64,000 bases of DNA, from assembly GCF_006442315.1 (NCBI RefSeq), contig NZ_VFVY01000018.1, forward strand, positions 103,999 to 167,998, written 5' to 3'. Positions 36,091 to 44,396 of the stretch are shown here, one piece after another (the first letter of the stretch is position 1; each line of letters opens with the position of its first letter). This stretch comes from Mesorhizobium sp. B2-3-4. Lineage in GTDB: Bacteria; Pseudomonadota; Alphaproteobacteria; Rhizobiales; Rhizobiaceae. A model generated the notes under the pieces. The model saw only the letters and a list, made by a program, of their open reading frames with translations. It ran no database searches and was not told the DNA's origin. The translations under genes were made by a program, and so were the position numbers.

Positions 36091-36908
36091 TGGCCAGCCT
36101 GTCATCGCTGACGGCGCGTCTTCCGGGACGCGTCGCGGGCAAGGTTTCGGCTCCGGCCACGGTCACCGTCGACAAGGCGAAGTTCAAGGGAACCTTGATC
36201 GCCAAGGGCCTGACCAAGAGCTACAAGGGCCGCAAGGTCGTCAGCGGCGTGACGCTCGGTGTGCGCGCCGGCGAGGCCGTCGGGCTGCTCGGCCCCAACG
36301 GTGCCGGCAAGACGACCTGTTTCTACATGGTTACCGGCCTGGTGCCGGTGGATGAAGGCACGATCGAAATCGACGGCTTCGACGTCACCTCGATGCCGAT
36401 GTACCGCCGCGCGCGCCTGGGCATCGGCTATCTGCCCCAGGAGGCCTCGATCTTCCGCGGCCTCAATGTCGAACAGAACATCCGCGCCGTGCTCGAAGTG
36501 GTCGAAAAGGACCGCAAGGTGCGCGAGCGCAACCTCGACGAATTGCTCGAGGAGTTTCACATCAGCCATTTGCGCAAGGCGCCGTCCATGTCGCTCTCCG
36601 GCGGCGAGCGGCGGCGCCTGGAAATCGCGCGCGCGCTGGCGACACGTCCGGCCTACATGCTGCTCGACGAGCCCTTTGCCGGCATCGACCCGATCGCCGT
36701 CGCCGATATCCAGCAACTGGTGCGTCATCTGACGGCACGCGGCATCGGTGTTCTCATCACCGACCACAATGTGCGCGAGACGCTCGGCCTGATCGACCGA
36801 GCCTATATCATCCATGCCGGCCAGGTGCTGACCCATGGGCGCGCCGACGAAGTGGTGGCAAATCCCGACGTGCGGCGACTTTATCTCGGCGAGGGTTTCA
36901 CGCTCTGA
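36090..36908 (+). CDS. lptB: LPS export ABC transporter ATP-binding protein LptB
   Basis: ATPase that powers lipopolysaccharide extraction from the inner membrane with LptF and LptG. The 272-residue product has an N-terminal extension of about 30 residues, Walker A GPNGAGKTT, the Q-loop region YLPQEASIFRGLNVEQNI, signature LSGGERRRLEIARAL, Walker B YMLLDEPFAGIDP and the switch His in ITDHNVRETL. The end YLGEGFTL is typical of LptB. ATG at 36090 overlaps the lptA TGA. lptF and lptG are not in the window. Normal for rhizobia is the following rpoN. Confidence 0.95.
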   Translation: MASLSSLTARLPGRVAGKVSAPATVTVDKAKFKGTLIAKGLTKSYKGRKVVSGVTLGVRAGEAVGLLGPNGAGKTTCFYMVTGLVPVDEGTIEIDGFDVTSMPMYRRARLGIGYLPQEASIFRGLNVEQNIRAVLEVVEKDRKVRERNLDELLEEFHISHLRKAPSMSLSGGERRRLEIARALATRPAYMLLDEPFAGIDPIAVADIQQLVRHLTARGIGVLITDHNVRETLGLIDRAYIIHAGQVLTHGRADEVVANPDVRRLYLGEGFTL

Positions 36909-36921
36909 GGGTTTTGCCGTC

Positions 36922-36941
36922 GGGGGCGGCGCGCCGCCCCC
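36922..36941. repeat. GC palindrome between lptB and rpoN
   Basis: GGGGGCGGCGCGCCGCCCCC is a perfect 20-bp palindrome, 13 bp after the lptB stop. As RNA it would form a strong GC stem, but no T-run follows, so it is more likely an mRNA processing or stabilising stem, or a weak factor-dependent stop, than an intrinsic terminator. rpoN has its own CTTGAC at 37111. Confidence 0.6.
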
Positions 36942-37202
36942 ACCCTCGTTCTTCAAGCGGTCCGGACGGAAACCGTTTTCACCCGCCTTCTCGAACTGCT
37001 TTCGCTGTGAAATTTGTTTCCTGATACGATCTTTTTGCGCGCGACGGCCGGTTTGTCCGTGATTTTGCTCCGGGATAACGCTCCGGTAAGCGGGTTTTGC
37101 TAGGGTTTGCCTTGACAAGCAAAAGCTGGGCCAGTTTTTATGCCCGCCTTGAAATTCATTCCGGAAGTCCGGACGCGTTCAGGAGGCGTTTGAAACCAGG
37201 CC

Positions 37203-38738
37203 ATGGCATTGGCGGCGAAACTACAGCTTCGACAGTCGCAGTCGCTGGTGATGACGCCGCAGCTGATGCAGTCGATTCGGCTGCTGCAGTTCACCCATGC
37301 CGAGCTCGAGCACTTCATCGACGAGGAGATCGAGCGCAATCCGCTCCTGGAGCGTGCCGAGCCGCAGGACGACGCCGCGAGCGACCAGGCGCAGAAGCTC
37401 GACGCGGAGCCGCAAGCGGCGGCCGATGGCGACTGGTTCGAGAACGAGACGGAATGGAGTGCCGAGGCGATCTCGGACAAGCTCGATACGTCCCTGGAAA
37501 ACCTGTTCCCCGACGATCCCGGCACCAGCGAGCGGCTCGGACCCGACCTGACGGCGCAATGGAAATCGGCTTCGGGCGGTGTTTCGGGTAGTGGCGGCTC
37601 CTCGTCCGAGGGCCTCGATGCCGGCGACATGGCGGCAAGCGCGATCACGCTGCGTGACCATGTCGGTGAGCAGATAGCGCTCGCCTTCACCAATCCGGCG
37701 GCGCGGCTGATTGCCGGCGAACTGGCCGACGGCCTCGACGAGACCGGCTATCTCAGGGCTGATATCGCCGAAATCGCCGCGCGCCTGGGCACCGACGCCG
37801 AGGCCGTGCGCAAGGTGTTGGCCATATGCCAGACCTTCGAGCCGGCCGGCCTGTTCGCGCGCGATCTCGCCGAATGCCTTTCGCTGCAGCTTGCGGTCCG
37901 CGACCGGCTCGACCCGGCGATGGAGGCCCTGATCGCCAATCTGGAACTCCTGGCGCGGCGCGATTTCCAGACGCTGAAGCGGCTCTGCGGCGTCGACGAG
38001 GAGGATCTGCTCGACATGCTGGCCGAGATCCGGGCGCTTGATCCGCGGCCGGGCATGGCGTTTTCAGGCGGCGCCAGCGACGCCATCGTCGCCGATGTCG
38101 AGGTCCGCGCGGCCAATGACGGCAGCTGGACCGTCGAACTCAACGCCGAAACGCTGCCGCGCGTGCTGGTCGATCATATCTATTTCGCCCAGGTCTCGCC
38201 GCACGCGAAGAACCAGGCCGAAAAGGATTTCCTGGCCGAATGCCTGCAGAACGCCAACTGGCTGACGCGCAGCCTCGATCAGCGGGCGAAGACGATCCTC
38301 AAAGTGGCCTCGGAAATCGTGCGCCAGCAGGATGCTTTCCTGGTCCATGGCGTGCGCCATCTCAAGCCGCTCAACCTGCGCACCGTGGCCGACGCCATCG
38401 GCATGCACGAATCGACCGTCAGCCGGGTCACCGCGAACAAATACATGCTCACTCCGCGCGGCGTGTTCGAACTGCGCTATTTCTTCACCGCCTCGATCGC
38501 GGCCTCGGGCGGCGGCGACGCGCATTCCTCGGAAGCGGTGCGCGACCGTATCAAGCAAATGATCGACGAGGAAAAGCCCGTCGATGTGCTCTCTGACGAT
38601 GCCATCGTCGACATGCTGCGGGAAAGCGGCGTCGATATCGCCCGGCGCACGGTCGCCAAGTACCGGGAAGGCATGAATATTCCCTCGTCGGTGCAGCGCC
38701 GGCGCGAGAAACGGGCGCTGGCCAGCGCCGGCCGCTAG
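37203..38738 (+). CDS. rpoN: RNA polymerase factor sigma-54
   Basis: Sigma-54, which directs RNA polymerase to -24/-12 promoters and needs an AAA+ activator; in rhizobia it drives nitrogen fixation, nitrogen assimilation and C4-dicarboxylate uptake. The 511-residue product has region I with the Gln/Leu-rich LQLRQSQSLVMTPQLMQSIRLLQFTHAELEHFIDEEIERNPLLE, an acidic region II, the core-binding domain and the C-terminal RpoN box ARRTVAKYREGM. All are intact. A possible -35 element CTTGAC lies at 37111. It is followed by hpf and ptsN, the classic order. Confidence 0.97.
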   Translation: MALAAKLQLRQSQSLVMTPQLMQSIRLLQFTHAELEHFIDEEIERNPLLERAEPQDDAASDQAQKLDAEPQAAADGDWFENETEWSAEAISDKLDTSLENLFPDDPGTSERLGPDLTAQWKSASGGVSGSGGSSSEGLDAGDMAASAITLRDHVGEQIALAFTNPAARLIAGELADGLDETGYLRADIAEIAARLGTDAEAVRKVLAICQTFEPAGLFARDLAECLSLQLAVRDRLDPAMEALIANLELLARRDFQTLKRLCGVDEEDLLDMLAEIRALDPRPGMAFSGGASDAIVADVEVRAANDGSWTVELNAETLPRVLVDHIYFAQVSPHAKNQAEKDFLAECLQNANWLTRSLDQRAKTILKVASEIVRQQDAFLVHGVRHLKPLNLRTVADAIGMHESTVSRVTANKYMLTPRGVFELRYFFTASIAASGGGDAHSSEAVRDRIKQMIDEEKPVDVLSDDAIVDMLRESGVDIARRTVAKYREGMNIPSSVQRRREKRALASAGR

Positions 38739-38771
38739 GCGCTCGACGATTTTCCACAGCTTTCGAGCTTC

Positions 38772-38800
38772 ATTGACAAGCCGCGGTGAAGTGGCTAGAA
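38772..38800 (+). promoter_or_regulatory. Promoter candidate for hpf
   Basis: ATTGAC (38772-38777), a 17-bp spacer and CTAGAA (38795-38800) fit the rhizobial sigma-70 form reasonably. It lies about 205 bp before the hpf ATG, so a long leader would follow. An independent promoter is plausible because the rpoN-hpf gap is 266 bp. Confidence 0.4.
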
Positions 38801-39004
38801 GCCCGCCCGCATGAGACGGGCTGATGCCCGCTAGCGGATGGTCCGTCACGACAATGGCCTCGGGATGGTCAAGAAGGCGGCTTGTGATCAACCGGAAAGT
38901 TTGGATTTAAATCGGCGCCAGTGACGCCGCAAAGCTTGTGCGCACGGACCACGAGTATAAACTCGGGCGAGTTTGAAGCCTGAGCAAGGAAGGTCAGTTT
39001 TCAG

Positions 39005-39589
39005 ATGAATCTGCGCATATCGGGAAAACACATGGATATCGGCGATGCGTTCCGCACACGCATCAACGATCGTGTCGGCGAAGCGATCGGCAAATATTTC
39101 GACAGAGGCTTCGCGGGGCACGTCACCGTCATCAAATCGGGGTCGCGTTATTCGGCCGACTGCATGATCCGGCTCGATTCCGGCGCCTCACTGCAGGCCA
39201 CCGGCGATGCCCAGGATCCGACGCTCGCCTTCGAGACCGCCGCCGATCGGCTGGAAACCCGGCTTCGGCGCTACAAGCGCCGCCTCAAGTCGCACAATTC
39301 GGGCAATGGCAATGGTGAATTGACCGACATCGCCTATACCGTGATGGCGCCGCTTGCCGATGACGACGAGGAAATCCCGGAGGATTTCGCGCCCGCCATC
39401 GTTGCCGAATCGACCATGACGCTGAAGACCATGTCGGTGGCCTCGGCCGTCATCGAGCTCGATACCAAGGATACTCCGGTGTTCGTTTTCCGCAACGCCG
39501 GAACCGATCATCTCAACATCGTCTATCGCCGGCCCGACGGAAATATCGGCTGGATCGACCCGTCCACGACCAAAGTCGCACAGGGATAA
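39005..39589 (+). CDS. hpf: Ribosome hibernation promoting factor (long form)
   Basis: Ribosome-associated protein that inactivates ribosomes as 100S dimers in stationary phase or stress. The 194-residue product is the long form: an N-terminal S30AE domain (about 1-110, MNLRISGKHMDIGDAFRTRINDRVGEAIGKYFDRGFAGHVTVI) and a C-terminal dimerisation domain (KTMSVASAVIELDTKDTPVFVFRNAGTDHLNIVYRRPDGNIGWIDP). In alphaproteobacteria it replaces short HPF and YfiA. It sits between rpoN and ptsN as expected. Confidence 0.95.
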   Translation: MNLRISGKHMDIGDAFRTRINDRVGEAIGKYFDRGFAGHVTVIKSGSRYSADCMIRLDSGASLQATGDAQDPTLAFETAADRLETRLRRYKRRLKSHNSGNGNGELTDIAYTVMAPLADDDEEIPEDFAPAIVAESTMTLKTMSVASAVIELDTKDTPVFVFRNAGTDHLNIVYRRPDGNIGWIDPSTTKVAQG

Positions 39590-39646
39590 AAGCCAGCCGC
39601 ACGAGGGGTGGGGACTGGCGCGGCAGGCGAACAAGGATTTTCAAGC

Positions 39647-40111
39647 ATGGATCTGAGCGATCTTATCAGCGTTCCGGCGATTTTGCCGGCGTTGAAGGCG
39701 AACTCCAAAAAGCAGCTTCTGCAATTGCTGTCCGAGCGGGCAGCCGGAATCTCGGGCATTCCGGAGAGGGAAGTTTTCGACACCATCCTGCAGCGCGAGC
39801 GTCTGGGCTCCACCGGAGTCGGCAATGGCATCGCCATCCCGCACGGCAAGCTGGCGGGCGTGAAGCGCATCGCCGGCGTTTTCGCCCGGCTGGAAACGCC
39901 GGTCGATTTCGAATCGCTGGACGACCAACCGGTCGATCTGGTGTTCCTGCTGCTGGCGCCGGAAGGGGCGGGTGCCGATCACCTAAAGGCCCTGTCGCGC
40001 ATCGCGCGCGTGCTGCGCGACGCCGACACGGTAGCCAAGATCAGGGGAACGCGTGATGCGGCCGCGATCCACGCGCTTTTGTCGGACACACAGGCCTCGC
40101 ACGCCGCCTGA
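39647..40111 (+). CDS. ptsN: PTS-Ntr EIIA protein
   Basis: Nitrogen-related phosphotransferase EIIA of 154 residues; phosphorylated by the PtsP-NPr chain and used to regulate, for example, potassium transport and other pathways, with no sugar transport function. It has the phospho-acceptor IPHGK (His66) and LERLGSTGVGNGIAIPH-type context, plus VDFESLDDQPVDLVFLLLAPEGAGADHLKALSRIARVL. The ATG at 39647 has AAGGA upstream and removes an unconserved leader. A strong intrinsic terminator follows 28 bp later. Confidence 0.95.
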   Translation: MDLSDLISVPAILPALKANSKKQLLQLLSERAAGISGIPEREVFDTILQRERLGSTGVGNGIAIPHGKLAGVKRIAGVFARLETPVDFESLDDQPVDLVFLLLAPEGAGADHLKALSRIARVLRDADTVAKIRGTRDAAAIHALLSDTQASHAA

Positions 40112-40138
40112 AGTCCCATTTTTGAAATATCGCTTCGA

Positions 40139-40163
40139 GGGCCGCCACAAGCGGCCCTTTTTT
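40139..40163 (+). terminator. Rho-independent terminator after ptsN
   Basis: GGGCCGC (40139-40145), loop CACAA, GCGGCCC (40151-40157), then six T (40158-40163). It closes the lptC-rpoN-hpf-ptsN side and is convergent to the DUF1150 gene. Confidence 0.85.
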
Positions 40164-40183
40164 GTTCAACCCGCCAACCGCGT

Positions 40184-40441
40184 TTAATGAATGGCGACGG
40201 TGGTCAGGTCGTTTTCCATGGCGCCGGCCAAGGCGCGGTCACGCGCATCGGACAGCAGGATCGGCTGGCCGTTGGCGGCAAACAGGGCCCACAGCTCCAT
40301 GCCGGGGGCGATTTCGCCGATGTTGGGAAAGCGGCCGAGCAGGTCGTCGCTCGAGACCTTGCGCAGGTAAGCGACCGAGCCTTCGCCGAGATGGGCGAAT
40401 TCGCCGCTGGTCATGGTGATGGTTTCGTCAGTTCTGGTCAT
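40184..40441 (-). CDS. DUF1150 family protein
   Basis: An 85-residue DUF1150 protein, found almost exclusively with small heat-shock protein genes in rhizobia. Conserved segment: EFAHLGEGSVAYLRKVSSDDLLGRFPNIGEIAPGMELWALFAANGQPI. No membrane or signal sequence is present. Start 40441 (MTRTDET) follows GGAGG. Function unknown; the linkage suggests it acts with the upstream Hsp20. It lies 76 bp downstream of hsp20 on the same strand. Confidence 0.85.
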   Translation of the reverse strand: MTRTDETITMTSGEFAHLGEGSVAYLRKVSSDDLLGRFPNIGEIAPGMELWALFAANGQPILLSDARDRALAGAMENDLTTVAIH

Positions 40442-40517
40442 TTCAAGCCTCCTTGGCGCGAGACGCCGCCCTTGTCCTGGGCAACAAGCCATCCCGCATG
40501 AGAGCCATCGGCAAAGA

Positions 40518-40943
40518 TCAGTCTTTCACCGATATGTTTATTTTCCGTACCAGCCGTTCGGACTCCGGCCGATCGAGGTCGATCGACAACAGGCCGTTCT
40601 TCAGTTCCGCCGCAATCACACGCATGCCGTCGGCCAGCACGAAGCAGCGCTGGAACTGGCGCGCGGCGATGCCGCGGTGGAGGAACTCGCGCTCGGTGTC
40701 GTCGGTCTGGCGGCCGCGCACGACCAGCTGGTTTTCCTCCGTGGTCACATCGAGATCGCTTTCGGCGAAACCGGCGACGGCCAGCGTGATACGCAACCTT
40801 TCGGCCTTGCCGTCGGCGCCGCTCAGGCGCTCGATGTTGTAGGGAGGGTAGCTGTCGCCGGACTTCGCCAAGCGCTCCAACGTCTTTTCCATGGCGTCGA
40901 AACCCAGGAGAAGCGGGCTGGAGAAGGGCGTCATTCGGCTCAT
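40518..40943 (-). CDS. Hsp20 family small heat-shock protein
   Basis: Small heat-shock chaperone (alpha-crystallin domain), 141 residues, which holds unfolding proteins for the DnaK system. The N-terminus MSRMTPFSSPLLLGFDAMEKTLERLAKSGDSYPPYNIERLS is the typical IbpA-like start, and the crystallin domain runs from about residue 40 with LRITLAVAGFAESDLDVTTEENQLVVRGRQ and IAARQFQRCFVLADGMRVIAAELKNGLLSIDL. It is regulated at two levels visible here: an RpoH-type promoter and a ROSE-type hairpin in the leader. It is first in an operon with DUF1150. Confidence 0.92.
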   Translation of the reverse strand: MSRMTPFSSPLLLGFDAMEKTLERLAKSGDSYPPYNIERLSGADGKAERLRITLAVAGFAESDLDVTTEENQLVVRGRQTDDTEREFLHRGIAARQFQRCFVLADGMRVIAAELKNGLLSIDLDRPESERLVRKINISVKD

Positions 40944-40950
40944 GTTACAC

Positions 40951-41000
40951 TGTCCTCTCAAGAGCGACATAAACTGGAAAAACCCTGATGGCATTTTTCC
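40951..41000 (-). promoter_or_regulatory. ROSE-type RNA thermometer in the hsp20 leader
   Basis: In the minus-strand leader of hsp20 two stem-loops follow each other. The upstream one pairs GGAAAAA with TTTTTCC (40976-41000). The downstream one (40951-40969) reads UGUC-G-CUC-UUGA-GAG-GACA. Its 3' arm contains the Shine-Dalgarno GAGAGGA, and its 5' arm contains UCGCU with a bulged G, the hallmark of ROSE elements. Start codon 40943 follows seven bases after the hairpin. Heat would melt the stem and expose the ribosome-binding site. Confidence 0.7.
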
Positions 41001-41011
41001 CGATGGTCTTG

Positions 41012-41040
41012 ATATGGTCCGCCCCGCGACCAAGTTCAAG
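41012..41040 (-). promoter_or_regulatory. RpoH-type promoter of hsp20
   Basis: On the minus strand CTTGAA (41035-41040), a 17-bp spacer and CCATAT (41012-41017) match the alphaproteobacterial heat-shock promoter very well. The predicted transcript starts near 41005 and has a leader of about 60 nucleotides that contains the ROSE-type hairpins. Confidence 0.7.
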
Positions 41041-41073
41041 CCACCAGAAGACCCGCCCGAAGAGACCCGGCCT

Positions 41074-41125
41074 TGGACTCACAGGAATAACCAAAAAGGA
41101 TCAGGTCGTGGACTCACAGGAATAA
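41074..41125. repeat. 17-bp direct repeat pair
   Basis: TGGACTCACAGGAATAA occurs at 41074-41090 and again at 41109-41125, 35 bp apart. It lies between the hsp20 promoter and the nucleoside hydrolase gene. It could be the residue of a short duplication, or two copies of a protein-binding site. The second copy is 110 bp before the nucleoside hydrolase ATG. Confidence 0.7.
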
Positions 41126-41234
41126 TCGACATGGCGCTTGAAACGGCGCTCGGATGCAAGGAGAAGCGCCAAGGTCGTCCTCCAGGCCTGCGCCCGGTCC
41201 GGTGAACTCACGGCCAGCCAAACAAGGAATTGAA

Positions 41235-42176
41235 ATGCCCCAATCCCGCAAGATCATCATCGATACCGATCCCGGCCAGGACGACGCCGTCGCCATTCTT
41301 TTGGCGCTCGGCAGCAGCGAACTGGAGATCGTCGGCATTACCGCCGTCGCCGGCAACGTGCCGCTGAAATTGACCCAGAACAACGCCCGCAAGATCTGCG
41401 AACTGGCCGGCAGGCCCGATGTCAAGGTTTATGCCGGTGCCATCCGTCCGTTGGCGCGCGAACTGGTCACCGCCGAGGAGGTGCACGGCAAGACAGGCTT
41501 GAACGGACCGGATCTGCCCGAACCGACGATGAAGCTGCAGGACCAATATGCCGTCGATTTCATCGTCGAAACGCTGATGAGGGAGGAGAGCGGCACCATC
41601 ACGCTATGCCCGCTCGGGCCGCTCACCAACATCGCGCTGGCGCTGATCCGCGAGCCCAGGATTGCGCCGCGCATCAAGGAAATCGTGTTGATGGGCGGAG
41701 GCTTCTTCGAGGGCGGCAATGTGACGCCCACGGCCGAATTCAACATCTATGTCGATCCGCATGCGGCTGACGTCGTCTTCCGGTCGGGCATCCCGATCGT
41801 GATGATGCCGCTCGATGTGACCCACAAGGCGCTCACCACCGCCAAGCGCATCAAGGCCTTCCGGGATCTCGGCACCAAGGTCGGCGTCGCGATCGCCGAG
41901 ATGCTGGAATTCTTCGAGCGCTACGACGAAGGCAAATACGGCACCGACGGCGGGCCGCTGCATGACCCCTGCGTCATCGCCTATCTGCTGAAGCCGGAGC
42001 TGTTCAAGGGTCGCCACTGCAACGTCACCGTCGAGACCGCCTCGGAGCTGACCATGGGCATGACGGTGGTCGACTGGTGGGGCGTCACCAAGCGGGAGAA
42101 GAATGCCATGGTGATGCGCGACATCGACCATGACGGGTTCTTCGCGCTGCTGGTGGAGAGGGCGGGGCGGCTCTAA
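41235..42176 (+). CDS. Nucleoside hydrolase (inosine-uridine preferring type)
   Basis: Calcium-dependent hydrolase that splits ribonucleosides into base and ribose, 313 residues. The N-terminal signature IIIDTDPGQDDAVA (Asp10, Asp12, Asp16, Asp17) binds calcium and ribose; TAEFNIYVDPHAADVVF and GGPLHDPCVIAYLL are further conserved parts. The ATG at 41235 with AAGGAA upstream removes a long unlikely leader. Which nucleoside it prefers cannot be told. Opposite strand neighbours include a ribokinase that could use the released ribose (inferred, about 2 kb away). Confidence 0.92.
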   Translation: MPQSRKIIIDTDPGQDDAVAILLALGSSELEIVGITAVAGNVPLKLTQNNARKICELAGRPDVKVYAGAIRPLARELVTAEEVHGKTGLNGPDLPEPTMKLQDQYAVDFIVETLMREESGTITLCPLGPLTNIALALIREPRIAPRIKEIVLMGGGFFEGGNVTPTAEFNIYVDPHAADVVFRSGIPIVMMPLDVTHKALTTAKRIKAFRDLGTKVGVAIAEMLEFFERYDEGKYGTDGGPLHDPCVIAYLLKPELFKGRHCNVTVETASELTMGMTVVDWWGVTKREKNAMVMRDIDHDGFFALLVERAGRL

Positions 42177-42186
42177 GGGCTCTTAT

Positions 42187-42211
42187 GCCTTCTCCCACGA
42201 GGGGAGAAGGC
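42187..42211. repeat. Inverted repeat between convergent genes
   Basis: GCCTTCTCCC (42187-42196), loop ACGAG, GGGAGAAGGC (42202-42211) is a perfect 10-bp stem. It resembles the short CTTCTCCC-type dispersed palindromes seen in many rhizobial genomes and may work as a bidirectional terminator between the nucleoside hydrolase and LysE genes. Copy number cannot be judged here. Confidence 0.6.
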
Positions 42212-42222
42212 AAGGGTTGCCG

Positions 42223-42837
42223 TCACTTCGACCGCGAAAACGCCAGCCACAGGCCGCCGCCGATCATGAAGCTGCCGCTGATCCTGGACAGGAGCTTGAC
42301 GCGGCTGGCCGACAGCATGCGGCCGGCGCGGCCGGCGGCGAGCGCATAGGTCGAATCCGACATCGCGGCGAAGATCATGGCGGTGAGGCCCATGACGACG
42401 ATCTGCAGCGAGTAGTTGCCTTGCGGCGAAATGAACTGCGGAAAGAAGGCGCCGAAGAAGATCAGCGTCTTGGGATTGCTCAGCGCCACGGCCAAGCCCT
42501 GCAGGAAGAAGCCGCCGCGCGGCTTTCTCGCTGTCCCATCGGCATTCAGCGTGCCCTTGGAGCGAAACATCTGCACGCCCATCCAGATCAGGTAGGCGGC
42601 GCCGATGAGCCGCACCCATTCGAACCAGTGGCCCATGCCCGATATCAGCGTGTTGAGGCCGATGCCGACGATGGCGATCATGACGGCAAGGCCAGCCTGC
42701 GTGCCGGCGACATTGGCGAGGCCGGCGCGGGAGCCGTGGCGGATGCTGTTGGCGATGATCAGCGTGACGGTCGGCCCCGGCACCAGGATGATGACGATGC
42801 AGGCAAGAACATAGGCGGCGTAGAGTTCCAGCGACAT
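42223..42837 (-). CDS. LysE/RhtB family exporter
   Basis: Inner membrane amino acid exporter of the LysE/RhtB family, 204 residues with six predicted helices. The signature is LVPGPTVTLIIANSIRHGSRAGLANVAGTQAGLAVMIAIVGIGLNTLI and later GFFLQGLAVALSNPKTLIFFGAFFPQFI. The start at 42837 (MSLELYAAYV) is preferred over the long upstream frame. Substrates of such paralogues (Thr, homoserine, Leu, Arg) vary and are not inferable. It lies about 100 bp downstream of the amidase on the same strand. Confidence 0.88.
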   Translation of the reverse strand: MSLELYAAYVLACIVIILVPGPTVTLIIANSIRHGSRAGLANVAGTQAGLAVMIAIVGIGLNTLISGMGHWFEWVRLIGAAYLIWMGVQMFRSKGTLNADGTARKPRGGFFLQGLAVALSNPKTLIFFGAFFPQFISPQGNYSLQIVVMGLTAMIFAAMSDSTYALAAGRAGRMLSASRVKLLSRISGSFMIGGGLWLAFSRSK

Positions 42838-42943
42838 GATTTTTCCCTCGGGCGCGCCGTCGATGCCGCGCGGCTTCGGGCAATCAATGCATGCCGGCCA
42901 TGACGATGCAAGCCGGCAAGCGCAATGGCGGGAGGCGTCCGGC

Positions 42944-44395
42944 TCAGGCGCCCACCGGCCATGGCAGCGTCGTCTCATAGGCGGCCGCGGCCTTCAGCAC
43001 GGCGAGGTCGCCGCGTGGGCGGCCGATGAGCTGCATGCCCATCGGCCGGCCGCTGGCGTCGAAGCCGGCCGGCACATTGACGGCCGGGCAGCCGCCCAGG
43101 GTGGCGTAAGCCGAAACCTGCATCCAGCGGTGATAGCTGTCCATCGCCCGCCCGGCGACCTCGCGTGGCCAGTGGGTACCGGTGTCGAAGGGAAAGACCT
43201 GGGCGGTCGGCAGCGCGATGAGGTCGAAGCGGTCGAAGATCGACAGCAACGTCCGGTGCCAGGAAGTGCGGACGACCGAGGCGGCCCGAAACTGCGGCGC
43301 CGTCAGCCGCATCGCCTGTTCTACTTCCCAGATGGCTTCCGGCTTGAGCAGGTCGCGCTTCACCGGGTCGTCGTAATGGACCTTCAGAGCGCAGCCGCTG
43401 CTGGCCTGGCGCAACGTCACGAAGGCCTGCCAGAGTGCCTCGAAATCGAATTCCGGACGCAAGGGCTCGGTCTGGAAGGATATATCAGCGAACCGGCCGA
43501 GCGAGGCCTCGCACAGATCGAGGATCCCGGCTTCGATCGGCAGATGGCCGCCGAGATCGCCAAGCCAGGCGATGCGGCCGCCAGTCGCCGCTGTCGCCAA
43601 GCCTTCGAGGAACGAGCCCGGTTTCTCGTAGGAGAGGGGCGCTTGCGGGTGGTAACCCGCCTGCACGTCGAGCAGCAGCGCCATGTCGGCGACGCTGCGG
43701 CCCATCGGCCCCTCGACGCCCATCTGCGCATGGAAGACCTCGAAGTCGGGGCCGCCGGGCACGAGCCCCTGCGAGGGCCGAAAGCCGTAGACATTGTTCC
43801 ACGCCGCCGGGTTGCGGAGCGAGCCGCCGAAATCGCTGCCGTCGGCGATCGGCACCATATCCAGCGCCAGCGCCACCGCCGCGCCGCCGCTCGAGCCGCC
43901 GGCGGTGAGCCCGGGGTCGAACGCGTTCAGCGTCGGTCCGAACACATTGTTGTAGGTGTTGGAGCCCAGCCCGAACTCAGGAACGTTGGTCTTGCCGATG
44001 ATGATGGCGCCTGCCTTGCGGATGCGCTCGACGAAGAAGTCGTCTTCCTGCGGCACGAAGTCGGCGAAGATCGGCGAGCCGAACGAAGTTTTCAGGCCGG
44101 TGGTCGAGGCGAGATCCTTGATGGCGATCGGCAGGCCGAACAGCGGGCCGGTTTGCGCCCCCGACCGCAGCCCGGCATCGGCGGCGTCGGCCTCGCGCAG
44201 GATGTCGGCGCGGTCGCGCAAAGAGATGATGGCGTTGACCAGCGGGTTGACCGCTTCGATACGGTCGAGGAACGCCGTCACCACCTCTCGCACGGAGAGT
44301 TTCTCGCGGCGGATCGCGTCGGCGAGTTCGACAGCCGACAGGCGGCAGATGCCGCTGGCCGCGGGTACGGTGTGCTTGGTGCGCGGGCGCATCAT
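42944..44395 (-). CDS. Amidase signature family enzyme
   Basis: Amide hydrolase of the amidase signature family, 483 residues. The Ser-cisSer-Lys triad is complete: Lys93 (GLPIAIKDLAS), Ser168 in GGSSGGAAVALA and nucleophile Ser192 in GSDFGGSLRNPAA. Close relatives include broad amidases and the GatA-like group; because no GatB or GatC is here, a metabolic amidase is more likely. The start is a double ATG; 44395 fits best, one base after the ribokinase stop, so the two are one transcript. The substrate is unknown. Confidence 0.88.
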   Translation of the reverse strand: MMRPRTKHTVPAASGICRLSAVELADAIRREKLSVREVVTAFLDRIEAVNPLVNAIISLRDRADILREADAADAGLRSGAQTGPLFGLPIAIKDLASTTGLKTSFGSPIFADFVPQEDDFFVERIRKAGAIIIGKTNVPEFGLGSNTYNNVFGPTLNAFDPGLTAGGSSGGAAVALALDMVPIADGSDFGGSLRNPAAWNNVYGFRPSQGLVPGGPDFEVFHAQMGVEGPMGRSVADMALLLDVQAGYHPQAPLSYEKPGSFLEGLATAATGGRIAWLGDLGGHLPIEAGILDLCEASLGRFADISFQTEPLRPEFDFEALWQAFVTLRQASSGCALKVHYDDPVKRDLLKPEAIWEVEQAMRLTAPQFRAASVVRTSWHRTLLSIFDRFDLIALPTAQVFPFDTGTHWPREVAGRAMDSYHRWMQVSAYATLGGCPAVNVPAGFDASGRPMGMQLIGRPRGDLAVLKAAAAYETTLPWPVGA

Positions 44396-44396
44396 C

